This document shows positions 9,719 through 18,654 of a stretch of DNA of 64,000 bases, piece after piece (the stretch's first letter is position 1; each line of letters starts with the position of its first letter). The position numbers were made by a program, and so were the translations under genes. Below the pieces are notes generated by a model. The model made no database searches. It was not told the DNA's origin and worked only from the letters and a program-made list of their open reading frames with translations. Source of the stretch: Marinibacterium profundimaris (GTDB taxonomy: Bacteria > Pseudomonadota > Alphaproteobacteria > Rhodobacterales > Rhodobacteraceae); contig NZ_AQQR01000001.1 in NCBI RefSeq assembly GCF_002210095.1, positions 186,001 to 250,000 on the forward strand, in the 5' to 3' direction.

Positions 9719-9867
9719 CTACACAGCAAGGATGCGGTTGGGACTGACCGGCTGGGACGGGGCGCCTGCGTCCGGAGACCCCGGGGGACCACCGGGACAA
9801 TGCGAGGCTTTCGAATGATGGCGTTCGACCAAATGACCGGCGACGGCGCCGCACGGGGACCGCGCTG

Positions 9868-10878
9868 ATGGATCTGCTGAACGCGCTGGTGGCCTTCGCC
9901 AATTTCGTCTTTATCCCTGCCGTCGCCTATGGCTCGCAGCTGGCGCTGGGGGCGCTGGGGGTGACGCTGATCTACGGGATCCTGCGGTTTTCCAACTTTG
10001 CCCATGGCGACACGATGGCGATCGGGACCATGGTGACCGTGCTGGTGACCTGGTGGATGCAATCGGTGGGGATCTCCTTCGGGCCGCTGCCGACCGCGCT
10101 GCTGGCCCTGCCCTTCGGGATCCTGGGTTGCATGGCGCTGGTGCTGGTGACCGACCGGATGGTCTATCGCTTCTACCGGGCGCAGAAGGCCAAGCCCGTG
10201 ATACTGGTGATCGTTTCGATGGGCGTCATGTTCATCTACAACGGGCTGACGCGCTTCATCATCGGGCCAGATGACCAGAGGTTCTCGGACGGGGAACGCT
10301 TCATCATCTCGGCCCGGACCTTCAAGGAGATGACCGGGCTGGACGAGGGGCTGGCCTTCAAGACCACGCAAGGCATCACCATCGTCACGGCGGTGATTGT
10401 CGTGGCGCTGCTGTTCTGGTTCCTGAACCGCACGCGCACCGGCAAGTCGATGCGCGCCTATTCCGACAACGAGGATCTCGCGCTGCTCTCGGGCATCAAC
10501 CCCGAACGGGTCGTCATGTACACTTGGCTGATCGTGGCGGCGCTGGCGACGGTGGCGGGCGTGCTTTACGGGCTCGACAAGTCGTTCAAGCCCTTCGTCT
10601 ACTTCCAGCTGCTGTTGCCGATCTTCGCCTCGGCCATCGTCGGCGGGCTGGGCTCGCCCATCGGGGCGATTGCCGGGGGCTTCATCATCGCCTTTTCCGA
10701 GGTCACGATCACCTATGCCTGGAAAAAGGTTCTGGGCTACACCCTGCCCGAAAGCCTTGAGCCCGACGGGCTCGTGCAGCTGCTGAGCACGGATTACAAG
10801 TTCGCGGTGAGCTTCATCATCCTGCTGATCGTGCTTCTGTTCCGTCCGACGGGCCTTTTCCGGGGGAAATCGGTATGA
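9868..10878 (+). CDS. ABC transporter permease, LivH type
   Basis: A protein of 336 residues, strongly hydrophobic with about eight membrane segments. It carries the LivH signature GALGVTLIYGILRFSNFAHG near residue 30 and the coupling region EDLALLSGINPERV followed by GGLGSPIGAIAGGF. It forms the membrane channel with the LivM-type partner whose start codon overlaps its stop (ATGA, 10875-10878). Branched-chain amino acid type importer, ligand unknown. Confidence 0.92.
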   Translation: MDLLNALVAFANFVFIPAVAYGSQLALGALGVTLIYGILRFSNFAHGDTMAIGTMVTVLVTWWMQSVGISFGPLPTALLALPFGILGCMALVLVTDRMVYRFYRAQKAKPVILVIVSMGVMFIYNGLTRFIIGPDDQRFSDGERFIISARTFKEMTGLDEGLAFKTTQGITIVTAVIVVALLFWFLNRTRTGKSMRAYSDNEDLALLSGINPERVVMYTWLIVAALATVAGVLYGLDKSFKPFVYFQLLLPIFASAIVGGLGSPIGAIAGGFIIAFSEVTITYAWKKVLGYTLPESLEPDGLVQLLSTDYKFAVSFIILLIVLLFRPTGLFRGKSV

Positions 10879-12179
10879 GCGCACCTGTGAAGAATACGCT
10901 GCTTTTCGCCCTGGTCGGCCTGCTGATCCTGCTGACCGGGGTGATGCAAAGCTGGAACTCGGCCCTGCTGATCCTGAACATGGGGCTGGTTTCGGCGGTG
11001 ATGGCGATCGGGGTGAACCTGCAATGGGGCTTTGCCGGGCTCTTCAACGTCGGTGTCATGGGCTTTGTGGCCCTTGGCGGGCTGGGCGCGGTCCTGGTGT
11101 CGATGCCGCCCGTGGGTGAGGCCTGGGCCGCCGGGGGGCTGGGCGTGCTGGCCGGACTGCTGCTGGGCGCGGGGACCATCGTTGCCGCGATCATCGCCTA
11201 CCGGCGCCTGCCGCGGGGCCGCGGACGGGCGCTGGCGATGGCGGGGATCCTTGTGGTGGGGTTCTTCGTCTATCGCGCGGTCCTCGATCCGTCGGTCGAG
11301 GCGGTCGAGGCGGTGAACCCGGCCGCCACCGGCTATCTTGGCGGGCTGGGCCTGCCGGTGCTGCTGGCCTGGCCGGTCGGTGGGCTTCTTGCGGCCGGGG
11401 CGGCCTGGCTGATCGGCAAGACGGCCCTGGGTCTGCGCTCGGACTATCTGGCGATTGCCACGCTGGGGATCGCCGAGATCATCATCGCCGTGCTGAAGAA
11501 CGAGGACTGGCTGGCGCGCGGCGTGAAGAACGTGGTCGGCCTGCCCCGCCCCGTCCCGTACGAGATCGACCTGCAGAACGATCCGGGCTTTGTCGAACGC
11601 GCCGCTGGGCTTGGCATCGACCCGGTCACGGCCTCGACGCTTTACGTAAAGGTCGGCTATTCGATCCTGTTCCTTGTGGTGCTGCTTGTCCTGCTCTGGA
11701 TGGCGCAGATGGCGCTCAAGAGTCCCTGGGGCCGGATGATGCGCGCGATCCGCGACAACGAGGTCGCGGCCGAGGCGATGGGCAAGGATGTCACCGGGCG
11801 GCACCTGCAGATCTTCATCCTGGGCTCGGCCGTCTGCGGGCTGGCCGGTGCGATGATGACGACGCTGGACGGCCAGCTGACGCCGGGCACCTACCAGCCG
11901 CTGCGCTTCACCTTCCTGGTCTGGGTGATGGTGATCGTCGGCGGCTCGGGCAACAATTTCGGCGCGGTGCTGGGGGCCTTGCTGATCTGGTTCCTCTGGG
12001 TGCAGGTGGAGCCGATCGGGCTGTTCCTGATCCAGGTCGTGACATCCGGCATGGCCGAAGACAGCGCCCTGCGTCTGCACCTGCTGGACAGTGCGGCGCA
12101 TATGCGGCTGCTGACCATGGGTGTGGTGCTGCTCGTGGTGCTGCGGTTCAGTCCGCGGGGGCTGATCCCCGAGGCCTGA
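10875..12179 (+). CDS. ABC transporter permease, LivM type
   Basis: A protein of 434 residues with about ten membrane segments. The family motifs NLQWGFAGLFNVGVMGFVAL, GLRSDYLAIATLGIAEI and AIRDNEVAAEAMGKD are present. It overlaps the LivH-type gene by ATGA, so translation is coupled. It is longer than many LivM proteins because of a hydrophobic insertion around residues 95-160. It is the last gene of the importer cluster; no clear terminator follows immediately. Confidence 0.92.
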   Translation: MSAPVKNTLLFALVGLLILLTGVMQSWNSALLILNMGLVSAVMAIGVNLQWGFAGLFNVGVMGFVALGGLGAVLVSMPPVGEAWAAGGLGVLAGLLLGAGTIVAAIIAYRRLPRGRGRALAMAGILVVGFFVYRAVLDPSVEAVEAVNPAATGYLGGLGLPVLLAWPVGGLLAAGAAWLIGKTALGLRSDYLAIATLGIAEIIIAVLKNEDWLARGVKNVVGLPRPVPYEIDLQNDPGFVERAAGLGIDPVTASTLYVKVGYSILFLVVLLVLLWMAQMALKSPWGRMMRAIRDNEVAAEAMGKDVTGRHLQIFILGSAVCGLAGAMMTTLDGQLTPGTYQPLRFTFLVWVMVIVGGSGNNFGAVLGALLIWFLWVQVEPIGLFLIQVVTSGMAEDSALRLHLLDSAAHMRLLTMGVVLLVVLRFSPRGLIPEA

Positions 12180-12445
12180 GAAAGCCCCCGCTGGCATCTG
12201 CCGAGCGCGTCCCACCGGCGGCGTGCCGGACGTCTTGCACGGGGTTGAAATCTTCCGCGCAAGCCAAAACCATGGTCCTTGCCTTCGGCCGGGCGCGCTG
12301 GGCGGCGGGCCAGGCAAGGTCCTCCTTCAATCTTGATGCAGGGTACGGGGCAGACCACGGAAAGTTAACCTTTGACTGCAATAGTGGCACCTGTTCGCGG
12401 TTGCGCTTGTCGTGGTCGCGGACGAACTTCCTCCCTGTCAGACTG

Positions 12446-12472
12446 GCCGTGCCTTCGGGCACGGCTTTTTTT
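12446..12472 (+). terminator. rho-independent terminator
   Basis: GCCGTGCC, tetraloop TTCG, GGCACGGC, then a run of seven T. This is a textbook terminator about 270 bases after the LivM-type gene. It may end the importer transcript or a short RNA: another hairpin (GTTCG...CGAAC) lies about 55 bases upstream. Confidence 0.85.
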
Positions 12473-12839
12473 CGCCCGGCACAGGGCGCGATGTCTAACG
12501 GGGAAATTGCGCTCACGGGACGGACCGCGCCACCCTTCAGCCTGCCTCCGTGTCACGCCACGTAGTCTGATGCTGATCGGAGCGCCCCTTTCGGGCCGTG
12601 ATGCCGCGCAATATCCGCCTGTGCGAGGCGCACGAAGCACCCGAAGCGCGGTCGGCTTTATACGCTCCAAGAACAGATTTAAGCCACGAACTCGACCGGC
12701 GACGCCTTTCGCGAGCAAAGCCCTGCCGCCCTTGAAACAGGCCCGGACGTGCCGCCCGTTGCGTCCCGCGGGATGTGCCTGAAAGTTTGGCGGCGTCAGT
12801 ATGGCAAGGGGATTGCCGCGGGGCGACAGGTCTTGTGTA

Positions 12840-12868
12840 TTGACCGGCGTCACAGCCTTTCGTAACCT
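12840..12868 (+). promoter_or_regulatory. sigma-70-like promoter
   Basis: TTGACC (12840-12845), a 17-base spacer and TAACCT (12863-12868). A transcript from here would start near 12875, fold CCGAC/GTCGG at 12871-12888 and meet the hairpin at 12916-12942, giving about 70 bases. Confidence 0.45.
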
Positions 12869-12879
12869 CCCCGACATAA

Positions 12880-13062
12880 CTAAGTCGGCCGGTCCGACGG
12901 GGAGAAACTATAATGAAAAGGGGACCTTTGCGGTTCCCTTTTCGAATTTCGGGACCTTCCCATCCCCTTCCGCAACGGCAGGTTGCGTTCCGGATCGGCA
13001 AAGGCCAGGGCCATGAAATCGGCGCATTGACGGGCCGCGTTCGATAACCAGCCCAGGGGCAT
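12880..13062 (-). CDS. possible small protein of 60 residues
   Basis: The reverse strand has an ATG at 13062 preceded by a perfect AAGGAGG at 13073-13079, twelve or so bases upstream. The peptide begins MPLGWLSNAARQCADFMALA and ends in a basic, Ser/Pro-rich tail. I do not recognise it. The ribosome binding site is the main evidence. Against it, the gene overlaps a hairpin and a promoter-like element read on the other strand, and the C-terminal composition is low in complexity. Confidence 0.3.
   Translation of the reverse strand: MPLGWLSNAARQCADFMALAFADPERNLPLRKGMGRSRNSKREPQRSPFHYSFSPSDRPT
12916..12942. terminator. terminator-like hairpin
   Basis: AAAAGGGGACC and GGTTCCCTTTT pair over 11 bp (one G-T wobble) around a 5-base loop. 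The T-run is the end of the stem itself. A second GGGACC at 12951-12956 could pair alternatively with the GGTTCCC arm. Confidence 0.5.
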
Positions 13063-13273
13063 GCGCCGCCTTTCCTCCTTTGGTTGAGTTACGCAGGTCG
13101 CGCGCCAGCCCAGAGGGCGAGTGCCACCAACTCCTGCCTCTTTCCGGACAGCTGCCGCCCACAGCGGCCTCCGGCGCCAAAAATCGCGGCCGAGGGGCGC
13201 TTTCCGACGCTGACACGTCCCAGAGGGCGTGCTAGGTCATCGCCAAGCTCAAAACAGTTAACGCGAGGCTAGT

Positions 13274-13915
13274 ATGTCGAGATCCCTGACCGCCCTGTCG
13301 CTGACCGCCCTGATGTTCGTGGCTGGCATGGCCACGGCGCAGCAGAGCGACGAGGCACCCGACCAGACCGAAGAGGCCGGCCAGACCACCCAAGAGACCG
13401 GCCAGGCCGCGCCGCAGTCGCCCGAACTGGACATGGGGCAACCTGTCCAGCAGGGCCCGGCCGTGGGCCAGCGCTATGTCAAGGAAACCCATGGCGACTG
13501 GAACCTCGCCTGCATCCGGACCGATACGGACAACGACCCCTGCTCTCTGGTGCAGGTGCTGCTTGACGACACCGACAACGCGGTCGCCGAGGTGTCGCTG
13601 TTCCGGCTTGAAGGCGCGCAGGCCGTGGCCGGCGCCACGGTGATCGTGCCGCTGGAAACCTTCCTGCCCGGGCAGCTGACGATCTCGGTCGATGGTGGCG
13701 CGGCAAAGCGCTACAACTACCAGTTCTGCAACCAAGTCGGCTGCATCGCGCAGATCGGCCTGACCCAGGCGGATGTCGATGCGTTCAAGGCCGGCCGCTC
13801 CGCCACCGTGACGCTGGTGCCCGCCCCGGCGCCGGACCAGCCGATCAACCTGACCATGTCCCTGTCGGGCTTCACCGCAGGGTTCGACGTGGTCGACGTG
13901 GTCAGCAACCAGTAA
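13274..13915 (+). CDS. invasion associated locus B (IalB) family protein
   Basis: A protein of 213 residues with a signal peptide ending near ATAQQ, a Gln/Glu-rich linker (about 23-55), and an IalB domain (about 65-205). The domain shows the family features THGDWNLACI, paired cysteines (CIRTDTDNDPC and FCNQVGCIA) and a beta-rich core. IalB proteins are periplasmic or outer-membrane associated; in Bartonella they affect erythrocyte entry, but they are widespread in free-living alphaproteobacteria with unknown role. It stands alone. Confidence 0.85.
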   Translation: MSRSLTALSLTALMFVAGMATAQQSDEAPDQTEEAGQTTQETGQAAPQSPELDMGQPVQQGPAVGQRYVKETHGDWNLACIRTDTDNDPCSLVQVLLDDTDNAVAEVSLFRLEGAQAVAGATVIVPLETFLPGQLTISVDGGAAKRYNYQFCNQVGCIAQIGLTQADVDAFKAGRSATVTLVPAPAPDQPINLTMSLSGFTAGFDVVDVVSNQ

Positions 13916-13971
13916 GAACGGACAGGCCGGGGGAAACCCCGGCCACCTTGCCCTGACACTCGCGTCGCCGG

Positions 13972-15180
13972 TCAGACCCGGCGCACCGCCAGAACCGCGT
14001 TCAGCCCGCCGAAGGCGAAGGCATTCGAAAGCGCGTAGTCGACCTTGACCTCCTGCGCCTCATTCGGGATCACGTCGAGCGCGCATTCCGGATCGGCCTC
14101 TTCATAGCCGATCGTGGGGGCCAGGACCCCGTCGCGCACGGCCATGATGCAGGCCAGAAGTTCCACCGCGCCGGTGCCGCCGATCAGGTGGCCGTGCATC
14201 GACTTCGTCGACGAGATCTTCAGGCAATCCGCATGGGGCCCGAAGACATCGGCGACCGCGGCGCATTCGGTCTTGTCATTGGCGGCCGTCCCCGTGCCGT
14301 GGGCATTGATATAGCCGATGCTGTCGCCTGAAATCCCCGCATCCTTCAGCGCCCCGGACATCGCCCGCGCCGCCCCCTGTTTCGACGGCATGACGATATC
14401 GGCCGCGTCCGAAGACATGGCCTGGCCCACCACCTCGCAGAGGATCTCGGCCCCCCGGGCGCGCGCGTGCTCGTATTCCTCGAAGACGAAGATGCCCGCG
14501 CCCTCGCCCTGGACCATGCCGTTGCGGTTGGCGCTGAACGGGCGGCAGGCATCCTTGGACATGACCCGCAGCCCTTCCCAGGCCTTGACCCCGCCGAAGC
14601 ACAGCATGCTTTCGGCGCCGCCCGTGATCATCGCCGGGGCCATGCCGCGCCGGACCATGTCGAAGGCCAGCGCCATGGCGTGGTTCGACGAGGCACAGGC
14701 GGTGGAGACGGTGAAGGACGGGCCCTTGAGGTTGTATTCCATCGAGACATGGCTCGCGGCCGCATTGTTCATCAGCTTCGGCACGACGAAGGGATGCACG
14801 CGGTTCTTGCCGTCCTCGTAGACCGACCGGTAATTGTCGTCCCAGGTGCTGACGCCGCCGCCGGCGGTGCCCAGCACCACGCCCGACCGCGCCGCATCGT
14901 CGCCCACGAACTCGATCCCGGACTGCGAGATCGCCTCTTGCGCGGCGAAAAGCGTGAATTGCGTGAACCGATCGTAGAGCGTCATCTGCTGGCGGTTGAA
15001 GCGGCCCTCGGCCTCGAACCCGCGCACCTGCCCGCCGATCTGGATCGCCAGGCGTTCGACATCGCGGAATTCCAGCTTGCCGATGCCGCAGCGCCCTTCG
15101 CGCATCGCCTCGAGCGTGTCATCCACGGAATGGCCGAGCGCATTGATCGTGCCCGCACCGGTGATCACCACCCGTTTCAT
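13972..15180 (-). CDS. beta-ketoacyl-ACP synthase (FabF-like paralogue)
   Basis: A protein of 402 residues of the KAS II fold. The nucleophile Cys162 lies in VSTACASSNHA, and the two active-site histidines are in NAHGTGTAANDKTE and STKSMHGHLIGGTGA. It elongates acyl-ACP by Claisen condensation with malonyl-ACP. It is encoded downstream of a dedicated acyl carrier protein and lpxD on the same strand. I infer it makes or extends a special acyl chain, perhaps for lipid A, rather than bulk fatty acids. The start at 15180 has GGGGA upstream. Confidence 0.88.
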   Translation of the reverse strand: MKRVVITGAGTINALGHSVDDTLEAMREGRCGIGKLEFRDVERLAIQIGGQVRGFEAEGRFNRQQMTLYDRFTQFTLFAAQEAISQSGIEFVGDDAARSGVVLGTAGGGVSTWDDNYRSVYEDGKNRVHPFVVPKLMNNAAASHVSMEYNLKGPSFTVSTACASSNHAMALAFDMVRRGMAPAMITGGAESMLCFGGVKAWEGLRVMSKDACRPFSANRNGMVQGEGAGIFVFEEYEHARARGAEILCEVVGQAMSSDAADIVMPSKQGAARAMSGALKDAGISGDSIGYINAHGTGTAANDKTECAAVADVFGPHADCLKISSTKSMHGHLIGGTGAVELLACIMAVRDGVLAPTIGYEEADPECALDVIPNEAQEVKVDYALSNAFAFGGLNAVLAVRRV

Positions 15181-15271
15181 GCCTGTTCCCCGTCGCCTGC
15201 CCGGACCGTTTCACACCCCGGGGGACCCTGCACGGCCCCCGCTGCGGATGCGCACCCTGCCCCGGGTCTCG

Positions 15272-15529
15272 TCATTTCTGCTGCGCGATCAGCGCCTCGA
15301 CCCCGGATATGATCGACGCAACGTTCGAGATGTCGAAATCGCTTTGCGAGGGTTCGTTGGCATTGAAGGGCACGTTGATGTCGAACTCTTCCTCGATGGC
15401 GAAGATGCTCTCGACCAGGCCCAGACTGTCGATGCCCAGGTCCTCCAGCGTGCTGTCGGGCGTGACGTCCGACGGTTCCAATACCGCCTGCTCCGCGATG
15501 ATGCGGATGACCCGATCCTTGATGTTCAT
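15272..15529 (-). CDS. acyl carrier protein
   Basis: A small acidic protein of 85 residues beginning MNIKDRVIRI. The phosphopantetheine attachment site is Ser35 in LGIDSLGLVE; the residue after the SL is Gly instead of the usual Asp/Glu, marking it as a specialised ACP. The C-terminal part (NANEPSQSDFDISNVASI) differs from housekeeping AcpP. Placed between lpxD and a KAS gene, it probably carries an acyl chain for lipid A or another envelope lipid. The frame is open further upstream but the ATG at 15529, with a GGGGACGGG upstream, is the sensible start. Confidence 0.9.
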   Translation of the reverse strand: MNIKDRVIRIIAEQAVLEPSDVTPDSTLEDLGIDSLGLVESIFAIEEEFDINVPFNANEPSQSDFDISNVASIISGVEALIAQQK

Positions 15530-15590
15530 GCCCGTCCCCTGATTTCCGGTCCGGCCCCTGGCTGGGGGCGCCCCTGTCTCGAGGCGTGAC

Positions 15591-16688
15591 TTAATCATTC
15601 GACGGTGACTTGAAAACCGCCTTTTGCAGCCTGGCAATTTCGTCCAACAGACGCGGCAGCCGGCGCATCGCCTTGTACATGGCGACCTGGGTTTCCATTT
15701 TCGTCGCCGGGTAGCCCATGATGACGCGGCCCGCCGGCACGTTTCCGGTGATCTTGGTGGCCCCGGCCGCGACAACGCCGTCGCCGATGAAGATATTGTC
15801 AGCCGCGCCCACCTGGCCGCCCAGAACCACGTTGTTGCCGACCCGGCAGGACCCGGCAAGCCCCACCTGACCGCACAGCAGCGTATCGTGCCCGACCGTG
15901 ACGTTGTGTCCGACCTGGACCATGTTGTCGAGCTTGGTGCCGTTTCCGATCCTGGTGGGCCGGATCGTGCCGCTGTCGATCGTGGTATTGGCGCCAACCT
16001 CGACATCGTCGCCGATCTCGACCCCGCCCAGGGAATGGATCCGCAGATAGGCCTGGCCAGCGCTTCCCTCGGCTTCGGAGGTACCGAACTCTTCGCGCGC
16101 GGCCTCGACGCTGGATTTCTCGGGCGTAACGAAGGAGAACCCGTCGCTGCCGATCCGCGCGCCGGGCTGGACGACGAGGCGCGCGCCGGTGCGGACCCGT
16201 GCGCCGATGCTGACATGTTCGCGCAGGAAGCTGTCGGCGCCGATCACGCTGCCGGTTCCCACGTAGCAGAGCGGGCCGATCGTGGTGCGGTCGCCGATCC
16301 GGGCCCCGGCGGCGATGACGCTGAAGGGTCCGATCGAGACATCGGCGCCAATTTCCGCACCGGGATCGACCAGTGCCTGGGGATGGATGCCGGGGGCGAA
16401 CCCCTGGCCCGGGTCGAAGATCCGCGTCAGCCCGGCCATGGTCACCCGCGCGCGCGGCGCGATGATCGCGGCCTCAAGCCCCATGGCTTGCCAGTCGGCG
16501 CCGGGCCAGACGATGGCGGCCCGCGCCTCGCCCTTCGACAGGGCCTCGGCATATTTGGGCGACATGGCCAGTGCCAGCGCGTCGGGACCCGCGGCATCGG
16601 GTTCCGCCGCGTGGGTGATGGTGATATCGCCGTCACCCTCGAGCGTCGCGCCAATGGCGGCGGCAATGTCTCCGACTCTGTGTGTCAT
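15591..16688 (-). CDS. lpxD: UDP-3-O-acylglucosamine N-acyltransferase
   Basis: LpxD transfers a 3-hydroxyacyl chain from ACP to the 2-amine of UDP-3-O-acyl-glucosamine, the third step of lipid A synthesis. The protein (365 residues from the ATG at 16688) has an N-terminal uridine-binding domain (about 1-100) and a left-handed beta-helix of hexapeptide repeats (about 100-310). The catalytic segment MVQVGHNVTVGHDTLLCGQ is present. GAGG lies seven bases upstream of 16688; a GTG at 16700 is possible. It heads the lpxD-ACP-KAS group. Confidence 0.94.
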   Translation of the reverse strand: MTHRVGDIAAAIGATLEGDGDITITHAAEPDAAGPDALALAMSPKYAEALSKGEARAAIVWPGADWQAMGLEAAIIAPRARVTMAGLTRIFDPGQGFAPGIHPQALVDPGAEIGADVSIGPFSVIAAGARIGDRTTIGPLCYVGTGSVIGADSFLREHVSIGARVRTGARLVVQPGARIGSDGFSFVTPEKSSVEAAREEFGTSEAEGSAGQAYLRIHSLGGVEIGDDVEVGANTTIDSGTIRPTRIGNGTKLDNMVQVGHNVTVGHDTLLCGQVGLAGSCRVGNNVVLGGQVGAADNIFIGDGVVAAGATKITGNVPAGRVIMGYPATKMETQVAMYKAMRRLPRLLDEIARLQKAVFKSPSND

Positions 16689-16723
16689 CTGGAACCTCAC
16701 CCGATCCTTGATCAGGTGCGGTC

Positions 16724-18328
16724 TTAGCTGCCCTGCGCCTGCAGAACCACCCCTCGCGCCGCCAGAGCCTCCCAGATCGCGGCGTCGCGGCCATAGATAT
16801 CGCGGCGGTATTCGATCTGACCGCGGTCGTCGGCCAGGGCCGTGCGGTACACGATATGCACCGGCACCTTCTGGTCCAACTCGACCTTGGTCTCGCGCCC
16901 GGTGTCCAGGATCGAGTGGAACGTCGCCTTGGGGTCGTCGCTTTGCCGCGCAAGCAGCGTGTAGGCGAATTCGAACGGCTGGGCGAGGCGGATGCAGCCA
17001 TGGCTGAAGGCCCGCACCTCGCGATCAAAGAGCGCCTTCTGCGGCGTGTCGTGCAGGTAGATGTTGTACTTGTTCGGGAACATGAACTTCACCAGCCCCA
17101 GCGCGTTGCGCCGCGATGGCGGCTGGCGCATCGAAAACGGGAAGGAGCGGGCCGAGTACGCGGCGAAGTTCACGGCGTTCCGGTTCACCCGGCGGCCCCG
17201 GCTGTCGGTGATCTCGATATGGCTCACCGCGTTGGGGTTGCGCTTCAGCTTGGGCAGGTATTCCTTGGTGACGATCGAGCGCGGGACATACCAGCTGGGG
17301 TTGATGACCATGTGCTCCATCTCGTCCGAGAATTCCGGGCTGCGCCGGTCCCCCCGGTCGGCGCCGATCACCGAGCGTGTCTCGAACGTCACCTTGCCGT
17401 CATCGATCACCTTCGCGCTGAAATCGGTCAGGTTCACCCAGATGTGGCGGTCGCCCCGGTCCATGTTGGTCCAGCGCTCACGCTCCATGGCCACGAGAAC
17501 CGACTTCAGGCGCGCCTCCATCGAGACGTTGATTTCCTTCATCGTGTCAGCGCCGGCGACGCCGTCGACCGTCAGCCCGTGATCGGCCTGAAAGCGCTCC
17601 ACCGCGCTGCGCATCTTCTGGTCATAGTCGCGCGACAGGCTGCGATCGAGGTAGCCCATGCGCACCAGCCGGTCGCGCAGCGCCACGACGCCATTGCCGC
17701 TATCGCCGGGCTCCAGCACCGAGGCATTGACCGTGGCGCCCCACCCGCCTTCGAGCATCTGCTGTTCAAAGATCAGCTTCTGCTTCATCAGCGCGCGGTA
17801 TTCCGAGGTCTGCGGCGGCAGCGCGCGGAAGAAGGCAGCCGGCGTCATCTGCGCGAACTGCGACAGATAAAGCGTGCGATCGGTATAAGGCACCTCGCGC
17901 CGGATGTCCGGGACAACCCGCCCCGGGGTCAGCGCCCCGAACTGCAGGTTGGCGGCGAATTCGACGAGGGTCTCGCTCAGCTCCGCCTCGACCCGCGCCA
18001 CATCGGCCATGGTGCGCGCCGAGGCCATGCGCGCGCGAAGGCCCGGCACGTCGTAGCGCGAGACCGGAAGCCCGTGCAGCGCGGCCTGGTCAAGCGCGTC
18101 GAAGAGCGCTGCACGCCGTTCGCGGGCCTCCTCGGACGGGCCGGTCCAGATCGGCTGATAGCCATTCGTGCGATAAAATGTCCCGACAGCGCTCTCTTCC
18201 GCGGAGGCAGCGGCAAGAACCTGCTGAAAGGCGGTAATCTGCTGAGCGGAAACGGATCCCGCGCAGATCGCCAGGGCAGCAACAGCCCCGAGCGTGCGGC
18301 AGGCAGAGAGAAAGCGGTTGGGTTTCAT
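16724..18328 (-). CDS. L,D-transpeptidase, YcbB/LdtD type
   Basis: A protein of 534 residues with a signal peptide (cleavage near GSVSAQQ). A scaffold region is followed by a peptidoglycan-binding domain (VVALRDRLVRMGYL ... MRSAVERFQADHGLTVDGVAG, about 215-285) and a YkuD catalytic domain. The catalytic motif is SHGCIRLAQP, with the Cys as nucleophile. It forms 3-3 cross-links or attaches proteins to peptidoglycan in the periplasm. It is divergent from a MepK-like endopeptidase gene. The frame extends to 18463 but only the ATG at 18328 gives a signal peptide. Confidence 0.93.
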   Translation of the reverse strand: MKPNRFLSACRTLGAVAALAICAGSVSAQQITAFQQVLAAASAEESAVGTFYRTNGYQPIWTGPSEEARERRAALFDALDQAALHGLPVSRYDVPGLRARMASARTMADVARVEAELSETLVEFAANLQFGALTPGRVVPDIRREVPYTDRTLYLSQFAQMTPAAFFRALPPQTSEYRALMKQKLIFEQQMLEGGWGATVNASVLEPGDSGNGVVALRDRLVRMGYLDRSLSRDYDQKMRSAVERFQADHGLTVDGVAGADTMKEINVSMEARLKSVLVAMERERWTNMDRGDRHIWVNLTDFSAKVIDDGKVTFETRSVIGADRGDRRSPEFSDEMEHMVINPSWYVPRSIVTKEYLPKLKRNPNAVSHIEITDSRGRRVNRNAVNFAAYSARSFPFSMRQPPSRRNALGLVKFMFPNKYNIYLHDTPQKALFDREVRAFSHGCIRLAQPFEFAYTLLARQSDDPKATFHSILDTGRETKVELDQKVPVHIVYRTALADDRGQIEYRRDIYGRDAAIWEALAARGVVLQAQGS

Positions 18329-18654
18329 GCGTGAGACTCGACTGGAAACATCTGAATAAACTGTCAAAAGCGTGGGATATGCCGGGCGGCCTTGTCCACT
18401 CACTTTTAGGCCAGTGTAAGACCCGTCGCGGCAGGGCAACAAATCGGGGCATTGCTGTGACAATAGGGCAACTGAGCTCTTTTACTGCGCGAGAACTTGC
18501 CGAAAATCAGTGACACATAAACTTCAAAACAGTCGCGGCTTGGTCAAAACGCACGAGCGTGCCATAAGTTCCACGTCACTTGTGGGGATGAGTGAAAACA
18601 AAGCTCGCGTAACATCGCGGGCAGGCAGAAAAAGCGTACGGGACGACGCAGGTA
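18329..18654. promoter_or_regulatory. divergent intergenic region between the two peptidoglycan genes
   Basis: This 326-base stretch separates the reverse-strand L,D-transpeptidase from the forward-strand MepK-like gene. It must hold both promoters. It is more AT-rich than the coding sequence; I could not assign specific boxes with confidence. Confidence 0.5.

Larger units (their letters stand above)
12180..13273. other. 1.1-kb stretch without a recognised gene
   Basis: No open frame here resembles a known protein. The overlapping frames on both strands are Arg/Pro-rich and look like spurious GC-rich reading. The region does hold two hairpins resembling terminators (12446-12472 and 12916-12942), one good promoter-like element (12840-12868) and one short frame with a strong ribosome binding site (12880-13062), listed separately. 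Confidence 0.6.

Noticed and set aside
9677-9868. 63-codon frame between the ABC ATPase and permease genes
   Set aside because: It spans an intergenic palindromic repeat and has no family resemblance or good ribosome site.
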